From Parapedobacter lycopersici (GTDB taxonomy: Bacteria; Bacteroidota; Bacteroidia; Sphingobacteriales; Sphingobacteriaceae): a DNA stretch of 64,000 nt. The notes beneath the pieces were generated by a model. The model made no database searches and was not told where the DNA came from. It saw only the letters and a program-made list of their open reading frames with translations. This document shows, piece by piece, positions 9,778 through 18,355 of the stretch (its first letter is position 1; each line of letters starts with the position of its first letter). Location of the stretch: contig NZ_JAMSLW010000007.1 of the NCBI RefSeq assembly GCF_024643285.1, positions 62,001-126,000 of the forward strand. The letters run 5' to 3'. Made by a program: the position numbers and the translations under genes.

Positions 9778-10920
9778 ATGGCAAAAGATTTTTATGGCGA
9801 ATTACAATTGGGTATCCTCGGGGGCGGTCAGCTTGGCCGGATGCTGATCCAGGAAGCAATCAACTTCAATGTCAACATCCATATCCTCGACCCGGATAAA
9901 AACGCGCCCTGCCGTAACCTTTGCAATCATTTTCAATGCGGTGCATTAACTGATTTTGACACGGTATATGACTTTGGTAAGCATCTCGATATGATTACCA
10001 TCGAGATCGAAAAGGTGAATGTGGATGCCCTCGAAAAACTGGAGGAAGAGGGCGTACTGGTTTATCCGCAGTCGCGTGTGATCCGCCTGATACAGGATAA
10101 GGGACTGCAGAAACATTTTTTTAAGCAGAATAACATTCCGACGGCGCCGTTTCAGCTGATCTCATCGAGGGAAAACCTGTTCAGTACCCCCATGCGGTTG
10201 CCTTACATCCAGAAACTCCGCAAAGACGGCTACGATGGCCGGGGGGTAAAAAAACTGGTGACTGAGTCCGACCTGGAAACGGCCTTTGATGCGCCCAGCC
10301 TGATTGAGGAATGGGTCGATTTTGAGAAGGAGCTTGCCGTTATCGTATCGCGAAACGAACGGGGTGAGGTGGCGACATTCCCCTGCGTGGAGATGGAGTT
10401 TAATCCGGAAGCAAATCTGGTGGAGTTCCTGATATCGCCGGCTACGCTGCCTTTTGAAATTCAGCAACGGGCCGAAATACTGGCCAGGAAAATTGCCGAG
10501 GACCTGCAAATCGTCGGCCTGCTTGCCGTAGAGCTGTTTCTTACCCGGGATGGGCAATTGCTGGTTAATGAACTGGCGCCGCGCCCCCACAACAGCGGGC
10601 ACCAGAGTATCGAAGGCAATTTCACCTCGCAATTTGCCCAGCACCTCCGCGCCATATTCAATCTGTCACCGGGCAACACGGCAACGCGCAGCAACGCGGT
10701 GATGGTAAATTTATTGGGTGAAGCGGGGCATGAAGGACTGGCCTATTATAAAGGGGTTGAAGAAATTTTAGCAATGGAAGGTGTATATTTGCACCTTTAC
10801 GGAAAAAAATACACCAAGCCCTTCCGGAAAATGGGACACATATGTATCGTCAACGAAGACCGGGAAGCAGCCATTGAAACGGCCAGAAGGGTACAGCAAA
10901 CGATTAAAGTAATTACATAA
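9778..10920 (+). CDS. purK: 5-(carboxyamino)imidazole ribonucleotide synthase
   Basis: 380 aa ATP-grasp enzyme that makes N5-CAIR from AIR, bicarbonate and ATP in purine synthesis. It opens with GILGGGQLGRMLIQEA, has the ATP-grasp core with YDGRGVKKL (about 153) and LIEEWVDFEKELAVIVSR, and the metal/ATP motif LLVNELAPRPHNSGH (about 260), all standard for PurK. It lies 24 bp after nuoB and 9 bp before purE, probably in one transcript with purE. Confidence 0.96.
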   Translation: MAKDFYGELQLGILGGGQLGRMLIQEAINFNVNIHILDPDKNAPCRNLCNHFQCGALTDFDTVYDFGKHLDMITIEIEKVNVDALEKLEEEGVLVYPQSRVIRLIQDKGLQKHFFKQNNIPTAPFQLISSRENLFSTPMRLPYIQKLRKDGYDGRGVKKLVTESDLETAFDAPSLIEEWVDFEKELAVIVSRNERGEVATFPCVEMEFNPEANLVEFLISPATLPFEIQQRAEILARKIAEDLQIVGLLAVELFLTRDGQLLVNELAPRPHNSGHQSIEGNFTSQFAQHLRAIFNLSPGNTATRSNAVMVNLLGEAGHEGLAYYKGVEEILAMEGVYLHLYGKKYTKPFRKMGHICIVNEDREAAIETARRVQQTIKVIT

Positions 10921-10929
10921 CAGCGCAAA

Positions 10930-11454
10930 ATGGCAATAGATCAGACACCGGAAGTCGGCATCATCATGGGCAGCAAATCGGATTTGCCGGTCATGCAGGA
11001 TGCGGTAGATATCCTCACCCGTTTAGGTGCCCGGGTAGCGGTTACCATCGTATCGGCACACCGTACACCGCAGCGTATGTTTGATTACGCCCAGCATGCG
11101 GCAGCGCGCGGCCTGAAGGTGATTATCGCTGGCGCGGGAGGGGCGGCACACCTGCCGGGCATGGTGGCTTCCATCACGCACCTGCCGGTTATCGGCGTAC
11201 CGGTAAAATCATCCAACTCCATTGACGGCTGGGATTCCGTGCTCTCCATTTTGCAGATGCCCAATGGGATTCCGGTAGCTACTGTGGCCCTGAATGCCGC
11301 TATGAATGCAGGAATACTGGCGGCCCAGATACTGGCCATATCCGACACACAGCTGGCCGAACGGCTGCTTCAATACAAGGCCGAACTGGCCAAGAAAGTC
11401 GAAGAAACCGCCCGGGAGGTCGAAGAGGCTAATGCTTCAAACCAAGTGCGCTAA
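10930..11454 (+). CDS. purE: 5-(carboxyamino)imidazole ribonucleotide mutase
   Basis: 174 aa class I PurE. It converts N5-CAIR to CAIR, the step after PurK. Key motifs are GIIMGSKSDLPVM (about 10-22), SAHRTPQRM with the catalytic His (about 45), AGAGGAAHLPGM and GVPVKSS. Length is normal for the family. It ends 13 bp before the stop of the convergent oxidoreductase gene. Confidence 0.97.
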   Translation: MAIDQTPEVGIIMGSKSDLPVMQDAVDILTRLGARVAVTIVSAHRTPQRMFDYAQHAAARGLKVIIAGAGGAAHLPGMVASITHLPVIGVPVKSSNSIDGWDSVLSILQMPNGIPVATVALNAAMNAGILAAQILAISDTQLAERLLQYKAELAKKVEETAREVEEANASNQVR

Positions 11455-11467
11455 TGCGCTGAATCGG

Positions 11468-12778
11468 CTATACCGATGGCAGCTGATACCCGTTATGGTA
11501 GGCGGCGGCCAATAAGCGGTTAGCCTCCTCGCTGGTAAAGCGGCCAGCCTTAGCATCCCAGTAAATTTTTTCTCCCACCCGGTAAGCAATGTTTCCCATC
11601 TGGGAAAAAATAGCGATATGTGCACCTGCGGTAATGGGTGCGTTCAGTTCGTCGAGTTTCCGCGACCGCACCACATCGATGAAATTGGCCGTGTGGTTAT
11701 CCAGTCCGTTATCCTGGCTTTTCCGGAAGGGGACAGCCTCCATCCGGCCCTTTTCGGGAATCACTTCCCATCCCTGCCGGTCGAGCACCAGCGTGCCGTT
11801 ATTGCCTATAAAGGCGACCCCATGGTTACGGCCGTACGGCCCGCCATCAATACCGTTTGCGTGTTCCCACTGCACACTGAAATCCTCAAATTCGTAGACT
11901 GTGGTCAGCGTATCCGGCGTTTCGGCGGCGTCATCCGGATAAGCAAATTTCCCTCCCGAGGCCATAATTGCTTTCGGGGTGGTCGCCTGCATGCCGATTA
12001 ACGCAAAATCAAGCATATGTACGCCCCAGTCGGTCATCAATCCGCCTGCGTAGTCCCAGAACCAGCGGAATTCAAAATGGAACCGGTTCGGGTTAAAAGG
12101 CCGTCGCTCCGCGGGGCCCAGCCAACGGGTGTAATCGACGCCGTCGGGCACAGGACCATCGGGTTTAACCGGGATGCTTTTCATCCACCCCTGATACGCC
12201 CACGCCTTGACCAACCGGATCTTTCCCAGCTTTCCCGAATGGACAAATGCCATGGCATCGGCGAAGTGCTGCTGGCTGCGCTGCCATTGCCCTACCTGCA
12301 CGGCACGGTCGTAACGCCGGGCAGCGGCAACCATCGCGTTGCATTCGGCAATGGAGTTGCCCAGCGGCTTTTCCACATATACATCTTTCCCTGCAGCACA
12401 GGCATCCACCAGTTGCAGGCAATGCCAATGGTCGGGTGTCCCAATGATCACAGCATCCACCTGCGGATCGGCGAGCAGTTTCCGGTAGTCGGTATATAAT
12501 GCCGGGTGGATATTCCGTTCCGCAAGTTCGTCCGCCCGTTTCTTTAACACCCGACTATCGACGTCGCAGAGCGCCGTGCAGTGTACATCGGGATTTTTCA
12601 GCATGGCATTAAGGTCGGACCACCCCATTCCGTTTATGCCGATTGCCCCGACATTGATTTTGCGGTTCCAAGAGCGGGCCGTTCCGGATGAAAGGATCCC
12701 CGGAAAAGCCGAAGCGGTGCCGGCCGACAATGCCAACGTTGTCATTGTTCCTAAAAACTTTCTTCGTGTTTCATTCAT
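11468..12778 (-). CDS. Tat-exported Gfo/Idh/MocA-family oxidoreductase
   Basis: 436 aa from the ATG at 12778, chosen because it starts exactly at a twin-arginine signal (TRRKFLG). An upstream in-frame extension of 16 codons does not look like signal sequence. An NAD(P)-binding Rossmann fold (INVGAIGINGMG) and the conserved EKPLGNS motif are followed by the C-terminal alpha/beta domain with WFWDYAGGLMTDWGVHMLD. Family members act on sugars, often at C3, in the periplasm when Tat-exported. It diverges from a Tat-exported TIM-barrel gene (start 12905), and the two may act on the same sugar. Confidence 0.9.
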   Translation of the reverse strand: MNETRRKFLGTMTTLALSAGTASAFPGILSSGTARSWNRKINVGAIGINGMGWSDLNAMLKNPDVHCTALCDVDSRVLKKRADELAERNIHPALYTDYRKLLADPQVDAVIIGTPDHWHCLQLVDACAAGKDVYVEKPLGNSIAECNAMVAAARRYDRAVQVGQWQRSQQHFADAMAFVHSGKLGKIRLVKAWAYQGWMKSIPVKPDGPVPDGVDYTRWLGPAERRPFNPNRFHFEFRWFWDYAGGLMTDWGVHMLDFALIGMQATTPKAIMASGGKFAYPDDAAETPDTLTTVYEFEDFSVQWEHANGIDGGPYGRNHGVAFIGNNGTLVLDRQGWEVIPEKGRMEAVPFRKSQDNGLDNHTANFIDVVRSRKLDELNAPITAGAHIAIFSQMGNIAYRVGEKIYWDAKAGRFTSEEANRLLAAAYHNGYQLPSV

Positions 12779-12904
12779 AATCGGTATGGTAATGGTTTCG
12801 ACTAAATTAATAAAAAAGTACGGCATTAATTGATTTATATCGGGTTAGCGGCTTGGGTTTTTAATCAAAAAGCCTACATTAGATCAACCATTCGGTATAA
12901 CAAC

Positions 12905-13879
12905 ATGAGTTACGACAGACGAACGTTTATCAAACAGGTTGGCATGGGCCTAGGTGCGGCCTATTGCATGCCGGCATTTTGGGCCTGCTCTTCACCATCC
13001 GCAGGCCATGCACCCAAAGAAATAGGGCTGCAATTGTACACACTCCGCGAGTTGCTGGCAGGTCAGCTGGAAACCACCCTATCCCGGGTGGCTGAAATCG
13101 GCTACAGCCATGTAGAAACATTCGGTCCGGAAATCGGTCCGGGGGGAAGGGTGTCTTTCTGGGGTGCCCCGCTGGCTGATTTCGGTGGCCTGCTTCGAAA
13201 ACACGGCTTAAAAACATACAGTGGACATTATAATCTTACGGCTTTCCTAACCCCGGGTGACGGGGATGAGGCGGCATTGAAGGCCTACATTGATACGGCT
13301 GCGGAACTGGGACAGCAATACCTGGTTGTGCCGGTTCCGCCAATGGATCGGATTGGGCAATTTACGGTGAGCGATTACCAATTTATTGCCGACCAGCTTA
13401 ATAAGGGTGCGGAACTGGCCTCAAAATCGGGACTTAAAATGGGCTATCATAACCATTTTTGGGAGTTCCGGCAGTTGGAGGACGGCAGCAGGGGATTGGA
13501 CATCCTATTAACCCGCACGGAAAAGGAAATCGCATTTGAACTGGACCTGTTCTGGACAGAGAAATCGGGGGTAAGCAGCACGGACTATTTTGCAATGTAT
13601 CCGGGGCGCTTCCCGTTGTGGCATGTCAAGGATATGGATAAGGCCAATACGGCTCCCGTTACGGGACCAGGGCAAGACCAGAAGCCACTAACGGAAATTC
13701 TGCCATCCATTACCTATGCCGAAGTAGGAACAGGTGCCATTGATTTTAAGCAAATATTTGCGCAACGGGAAACAGCCGGACTGCAGCACCTCTTTGTGGA
13801 ACAGGACATCATTACGATTGATCCGTTTGAAAGTATCAGGCAAAGTTATGATTATGTTGCTACGCAGTTGTTGAAATAA
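12905..13879 (+). CDS. Tat-exported sugar isomerase/epimerase-like TIM-barrel protein
   Basis: 324 aa from the ATG at 12905, where the Tat signal begins (YDRRTFIKQVG; a hydrophobic stretch then ends in a lipobox-like FWAC). The body is the xylose-isomerase-like TIM barrel: LQLYTLRE, SHVETFGPE, YHNHFWEF, FELDLFWTE, LWHVKDMD and LFVEQD supply the usual His/Glu/Asp metal ligands. These proteins epimerise or isomerise sugars, or eliminate from 3-keto-glycosides. The gene diverges from the Gfo/Idh/MocA gene, with about 125 bp between them. Confidence 0.88.
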   Translation: MSYDRRTFIKQVGMGLGAAYCMPAFWACSSPSAGHAPKEIGLQLYTLRELLAGQLETTLSRVAEIGYSHVETFGPEIGPGGRVSFWGAPLADFGGLLRKHGLKTYSGHYNLTAFLTPGDGDEAALKAYIDTAAELGQQYLVVPVPPMDRIGQFTVSDYQFIADQLNKGAELASKSGLKMGYHNHFWEFRQLEDGSRGLDILLTRTEKEIAFELDLFWTEKSGVSSTDYFAMYPGRFPLWHVKDMDKANTAPVTGPGQDQKPLTEILPSITYAEVGTGAIDFKQIFAQRETAGLQHLFVEQDIITIDPFESIRQSYDYVATQLLK

Positions 13880-13895
13880 GGGCCTTATTCGATGT

Positions 13896-14882
13896 TTAAG
13901 CGGCAAAACTTAATACGGCCCATAATGCCGCGGCAGAGATGATGCCCCATAGCACAACGCCCTGAATTAACGGGCGGAATCCAACACTTAAAAGTAGTTT
14001 TCTGTTCAGTCCACAGCCAATTAGAAATAATGTCAATGTTAACCCAGCTTTTGCAATCCCGGTAAGGTAATGGCTGAAATTTTGAACAAACGGAATATAA
14101 GTGTTGGCAATCATGGCGAGGATAAACAGCCCAATGAACCAGGGGATTTTTACCTTGCTGCTGCTGTTTTTAAAAAGAAAGGCTGACAGAAGGGCCACAG
14201 GAATAATCCACAATGCCCGGGCCAGTTTTACGGTTGTGGCCACTTCCAGGGACTGCGTTCCGTATTTACCGGCTGCGCCGACGACAGAACTGGTATCGTG
14301 AATGGCAATGGCACTCCATAGGCCAAACTGTGTCTGCGACAGGTTAAGGGAATGACCGATGAAAGGAAAGATAAATAAGGCCAATGAATTGAGCATAAAA
14401 ATGGTACCCAAAGCTACAGAAATCTGCTTTTCCTCCGCCTTCATAACCGGGGATACGGCCGCGATCGCACTTCCGCCGCAAATAGCCGTTCCGACAGCAA
14501 TCAAATAAGCGCTTTTCCTGTCTATTCTGAGAATTTTTCCCATAAAATAGCCAATAACCAGTGTTCCGATTATGGAAGCTATTGTAAACAAGAAGCCGTC
14601 CTTACCCGCTTTTAAGGCATTGGAAGCATTCATCCCAAACCCAAGGCCTACCACCGAGATCTGCAACAAAATGTGTGTTGTTCTATGATTGAGGTGCAGG
14701 TAAGGATGACCGATGAATTGTGCAATGACAAGTCCCATCAAAAGTGCGACAGGTGGTGATATGAGTGGAGATAGACAGCATATTACTGCCAATAAAAAGA
14801 TAACTTCCCTTGTGGTAATGCTTCGATCAAGAAAGCCGTTAAAGCGGCCGGGTTTAATAGCCTTTCCAGTGCCGTGTTCCAT
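13896..14882 (-). CDS. YeiH/UPF0324-family membrane transporter (putative sulfate/sulfonate exporter)
   Basis: 328 aa with about 10 hydrophobic segments. Family signatures are QISVVGLGFGMN, VGTAICGGSAIAAVSPV, AIHDTSSVVGAAGKYG and KLARALWIIPVALL. YeiH proteins are putative exporters, linked to sulfite or sulfur-compound metabolism by their frequent LysR neighbour. Exactly such a regulator lies 69 bp upstream on the same strand. By eye the pair is richer in A+T than the flanking genes. Confidence 0.9.
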   Translation of the reverse strand: MEHGTGKAIKPGRFNGFLDRSITTREVIFLLAVICCLSPLISPPVALLMGLVIAQFIGHPYLHLNHRTTHILLQISVVGLGFGMNASNALKAGKDGFLFTIASIIGTLVIGYFMGKILRIDRKSAYLIAVGTAICGGSAIAAVSPVMKAEEKQISVALGTIFMLNSLALFIFPFIGHSLNLSQTQFGLWSAIAIHDTSSVVGAAGKYGTQSLEVATTVKLARALWIIPVALLSAFLFKNSSSKVKIPWFIGLFILAMIANTYIPFVQNFSHYLTGIAKAGLTLTLFLIGCGLNRKLLLSVGFRPLIQGVVLWGIISAAALWAVLSFAA

Positions 14883-14951
14883 AATACCTTATTTTACTAC
14901 AAAGGTCCGTATGGAAAGGGCTGATTAGAAATTGCTATTGGTAATCTGCCA

Positions 14952-15845
14952 TTACTTAAAGTTATAATTGATGGCAAACTTTATAAAGAAATCGGGCAGG
15001 GTTTCGGTATCGCCCTGGGCTTGTATAAAGTTGAATTGCCTTTCGATAGTAAGGCCCTTTACATCGATAATGGTACATTCGTTATTCTTTAGTTCCTTGA
15101 AAATAGCATAAACCGAAAGAAATGCCAGGGCCTCCGAGTTGAGCAGATAAAGTTTAATACTCTCCGGACTGTCGAGCTGCATTTCTACATTCAGATCACC
15201 TATTTTTATACCGGATTGCTTGAGCGCGTGTGCAATTACCTCCAATGTTCCCGAGCCAGGTTCGCGCAACAGGAATGAACATTTCAAAAGGTCTTCCGGT
15301 TTTGCAACAGATTTTTTAGCCAGTGGATGGCCGGTTTTAGCAACCAATACCAATTCATCTTTCACAAAAGGGGTGTATTTAAAAACCGTATTTCTTGACT
15401 TTCCTTCTATAATGCCGAGATCGATAGTCTTTTGCTGTAAAGCCGTTTCAATCAGCTCGGTATTACCAGTTACCAGCTGTACTTTGACAGTCTCAAATTT
15501 ATGATGAAACGCAGCCAATATAGGTGGCAACAGGTATTGGGCAGCTGTTGTACTCGCACCGATACGAAGTGTCCCTGACTTTCTTTGTGTGAAAGCATCC
15601 AGGTCAAATTCGAGATTTTGGTAAATGGCAAACAGTTGCTCCGCATAATGCAGCAATGTTTCACCTGCTGGCGTCAGTTTAATCTTTGTTCCGTTTCTAT
15701 CGAACAGTTTGACTTTAAAATAATTTTCAATTTCTTTAATGTGCTTGGTTACAGCCGGCTGCGTAATGTACAACGCTTCCGCGGCTTTGGTAAAATTGAG
15801 CCTTTTCGCTACGGTATAAAATACCCTTAATCTGAAATCGAACAT
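14952..15845 (-). CDS. LysR-family transcriptional regulator (YeiE/CbbR-like)
   Basis: 297 aa. The winged helix-turn-helix at about 1-60 contains LNFTKAAEALYITQPAVTKH, followed by the two-lobe effector domain (from about 88: SGTLRIGASTTAAQYLLPPI). The subgroup resembles YeiE/CysL/CbbR. It lies directly upstream of the YeiH-type transporter on the same strand, so co-transcription and control of that gene are likely. The effector is unknown. Confidence 0.93.
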   Translation of the reverse strand: MFDFRLRVFYTVAKRLNFTKAAEALYITQPAVTKHIKEIENYFKVKLFDRNGTKIKLTPAGETLLHYAEQLFAIYQNLEFDLDAFTQRKSGTLRIGASTTAAQYLLPPILAAFHHKFETVKVQLVTGNTELIETALQQKTIDLGIIEGKSRNTVFKYTPFVKDELVLVAKTGHPLAKKSVAKPEDLLKCSFLLREPGSGTLEVIAHALKQSGIKIGDLNVEMQLDSPESIKLYLLNSEALAFLSVYAIFKELKNNECTIIDVKGLTIERQFNFIQAQGDTETLPDFFIKFAINYNFK

Positions 15846-15927
15846 CCGTTAATTTAGTTTTTCGACATGCGCATTCACCAACATACGCCAACTTACCGTA
15901 GGCCCACCGAACATTGTTCCACCCCGG

Positions 15928-17070
15928 CTACCGAAAACGGTAGACCGTTTCGGTCTGATATACTTCCCCCGGGCGCAGTACCGTGGAGGGAAACTGCGGC
16001 TGGTTCGGGGAATCGGGGAAGTGCTGTGTTTCGAGACAGAAGGCCGAACGGTGGTGGTAAATATGGTCGCCTTTGCCGCCCTGCACCTCATCCATGAAAT
16101 TACCGCTATAGAATTGCATGCCGGGCTCTTCGGTGAGCACTTCCATGACAATGCCGGTCTTGGGACCTGTTACCATGGCAACCGGTTGCAACCCGGGACT
16201 TTTCCGTAGCACAAAGTTGTGGTCATACCCCTGGCCGTACTTCAGTTGTTCATTCGCTGCGTCAATGCGCGCGCCAATCGCTTTCGGTTCCCGAAAATCA
16301 AACGGCGTGCCGGACACGCCGGCTATTTCGCCCGTAGGGATCAGGGTTTCATTAACGGGTGAGTAGTCGTCCGCGTGGATCATCAGTGTATGGTCCAGGA
16401 TCGTAGGATCACCCGCCCCGTTGAGGTTAAAGTAAGCGTGGTTTGTCAGGTTCACCACGGTGGGTTTATCTGTGGTGGCACGGTACCGGATGGCCAGTCC
16501 GTTATCAGTCGTCAGACGGTATGTCACTGTAGCCTCCAACCGTCCCGGAAAACCGGCTTCACCATCGTCGGCAATATACCGCAGCACCAGGCTGTCGGCT
16601 GTTGCCTGCTGCACTTCCCATACTTTTCCTGAAAAACCGTTCTTCCCGCCGTGCAGCGTATTGGGGCCGTCATTCAATTCCAGTTGATACACCTGTCCGT
16701 CCAGTGAGAAACGTCCACCGGCAATCCGGTTTCCGTAGCGCCCGACAATGGCCCCGAAATATGCCTCTCCTTCCTGGCGGTAATGCGACAGATCCCGGTA
16801 TCCCAGCACCACGTCTACCGGTTTCCCCTGCCGATCCGGTACCTGCAAGCTAACGATGCGTGCGCCATAATTCGTAATGGTTACAGTCAGTTCATCGTTG
16901 GAAAGGGTATAAAGTTTTACCGGAACACCGTCGACCGTGGTTTCAAAATCGGCCGGTGAAACCGGGATCTGAACACTGTCAGCGCGACCAGTACTGTTAC
17001 TGCAGCCCACGGTTCCAGTGCTGATGGCTACCATTGCCACGATAGTCCAGCTGTGTTTATTTATTTTCAT
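15928..17070 (-). CDS. galM: aldose 1-epimerase, lipoprotein or exported form
   Basis: 380 aa. The N-terminal signal ends at Cys23 (lipobox-like GTVGC), so it probably acts in the periplasm. It interconverts alpha and beta anomers of aldoses. Family motifs: FGAIVGRYGNRIAGG, LHGGKNGFSGKVW with the first catalytic His, NLTNHAYFNLNG with the second His, GYDHNFVL, and EPGMQFYSGNF bearing the C-terminal Glu region. It starts 3 bp after the acyl-CoA dehydrogenase stop, so the two are probably in one transcript although functionally unrelated. Confidence 0.94.
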   Translation of the reverse strand: MKINKHSWTIVAMVAISTGTVGCSNSTGRADSVQIPVSPADFETTVDGVPVKLYTLSNDELTVTITNYGARIVSLQVPDRQGKPVDVVLGYRDLSHYRQEGEAYFGAIVGRYGNRIAGGRFSLDGQVYQLELNDGPNTLHGGKNGFSGKVWEVQQATADSLVLRYIADDGEAGFPGRLEATVTYRLTTDNGLAIRYRATTDKPTVVNLTNHAYFNLNGAGDPTILDHTLMIHADDYSPVNETLIPTGEIAGVSGTPFDFREPKAIGARIDAANEQLKYGQGYDHNFVLRKSPGLQPVAMVTGPKTGIVMEVLTEEPGMQFYSGNFMDEVQGGKGDHIYHHRSAFCLETQHFPDSPNQPQFPSTVLRPGEVYQTETVYRFR

Positions 17071-17073
17071 GCT

Positions 17074-18216
17074 TCAGTCTTTTAATATTTCCCGCGCAAT
17101 GATCAGTTGCTGTATTTCCGAAGTACCCTCATAAATCTGGGTGATCTTCGCGTCACGCATCAGTCGCTCTACGTGGTATTCTTTTACATAACCGTATCCG
17201 CCGTGGATCTGAACGGCGTCTACCGTTGTTTTCATCGCCGTTTCCGAGGCGTAGAGTTTTGCCATGGAAGAGGCCTGGGCATAGGGTAGGTTCAGGTCCT
17301 TGAGCCGGGCGGCCTTCAGGCATAGGAGCCTCGCCGCCTCAATCCGGGTTGCCATATCGGCCAGCTTGAATTGGATGGCCTGGTGCTGGCCGATGGGCTT
17401 GCCGAATGTCTGGCGTTCCTTTGCATAGGCAAGCGCCAGTTCGTATGCCCCTGAAGCAATACCCAACGCCTGTGCGGCAATTCCGATACGGCCGCCTTCC
17501 AATGTTTTCATCGCGAAGCTGAAACCGAAACCATCGGCTCCAATGCGGTTCTCCTTCGGTACTTTTACGTCGTTAAAGTGCAGCGAGTGGGTATCCGAAC
17601 CCCGGATGCCCAGCTTATTTTCCTTAGGGCCTACCGTAAATCCTTCGGTTCCTTTTTCTACAATTAAGGTGTTGATGCCGTGATGATCCTTTTCGGGATG
17701 TGTCTGCGCCATCACCAGGTAAGTTGTTGCTGTACTGCCGTTGGTGATCCAGTTCTTTGTGCCGTTGAGCAGGTAATAATCTCCTTTATCCACTGCCGTG
17801 GTACGCTGTGAAGTGGCATCCGAGCCGGCTTCCGGTTCGGAGAGGCAAAAAGCCCCGATCTGTTTGCCCATGGCCAGTGGCTTTAGGTACTTTTCTTTCT
17901 GTGCATCCGTACCATACTTTTCCAGCCCAAAGCACACCAGCGAGTTGTTGACCGAAACTACCACGGATGCAGAGGCGTCCACTTTGGATAGCTCTTCCAT
18001 AGCAAGCACGTAGGAAACAGTATCCAGGCCCGCCCCCCCGTATTCGGGCGCGACCATCATACCCAGGAATCCCAGTTCACCTAACCGCTTTACCTGTGCT
18101 GTGGGGAATTGCTGTTGTTCATCGCGCGCTATCACGCCGGGCTTTAATTCCTGCTGTGCGAAATCACGGGCAACATCACGGATCATACGTTGTTCTTCGG
18201 AGAGTTCGAATACCAT
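17074..18216 (-). CDS. acyl-CoA dehydrogenase (short-chain/butyryl type)
   Basis: 380 aa flavoenzyme for alpha-beta dehydrogenation of acyl-CoA. Motifs: FAQQELKPGVIARDE (N-terminal helical domain), GAFCLSEPEAGSDA (about 128, FAD and substrate site), WITNGS, and QIYEGTSEIQQLIIARE (about 360) with the catalytic Glu position of the butyryl-CoA dehydrogenase class. Length is typical. A perfect inverted repeat (18306-18324) lies between this gene and the divergent cardiolipin synthase gene. Confidence 0.95.
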   Translation of the reverse strand: MVFELSEEQRMIRDVARDFAQQELKPGVIARDEQQQFPTAQVKRLGELGFLGMMVAPEYGGAGLDTVSYVLAMEELSKVDASASVVVSVNNSLVCFGLEKYGTDAQKEKYLKPLAMGKQIGAFCLSEPEAGSDATSQRTTAVDKGDYYLLNGTKNWITNGSTATTYLVMAQTHPEKDHHGINTLIVEKGTEGFTVGPKENKLGIRGSDTHSLHFNDVKVPKENRIGADGFGFSFAMKTLEGGRIGIAAQALGIASGAYELALAYAKERQTFGKPIGQHQAIQFKLADMATRIEAARLLCLKAARLKDLNLPYAQASSMAKLYASETAMKTTVDAVQIHGGYGYVKEYHVERLMRDAKITQIYEGTSEIQQLIIAREILKD

Positions 18217-18305
18217 AATTACCGGGTTTAATACGTAGATGGTGTTACGTGTTAGAAAACAAAAATATAAAATAATCAGGATGCGCCCATATCAAAAACA
18301 ATGTC

Positions 18306-18324
18306 TCGTTACCTTGCGTAACGA
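18306..18324. promoter_or_regulatory. perfect inverted repeat, possible operator
   Basis: TCGTTAC, 5-nt spacer CTTGC, GTAACGA: two perfect 7-bp arms in the 139-bp region between the divergent acyl-CoA dehydrogenase and cls genes. The half-site GTTAC appears again nearby on both sides. The arrangement looks like a dimeric repressor site; the regulator is unknown. Confidence 0.4.
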
Positions 18325-18355
18325 TTAAATGTTACTTTTATAAAAAAACCAAGGG

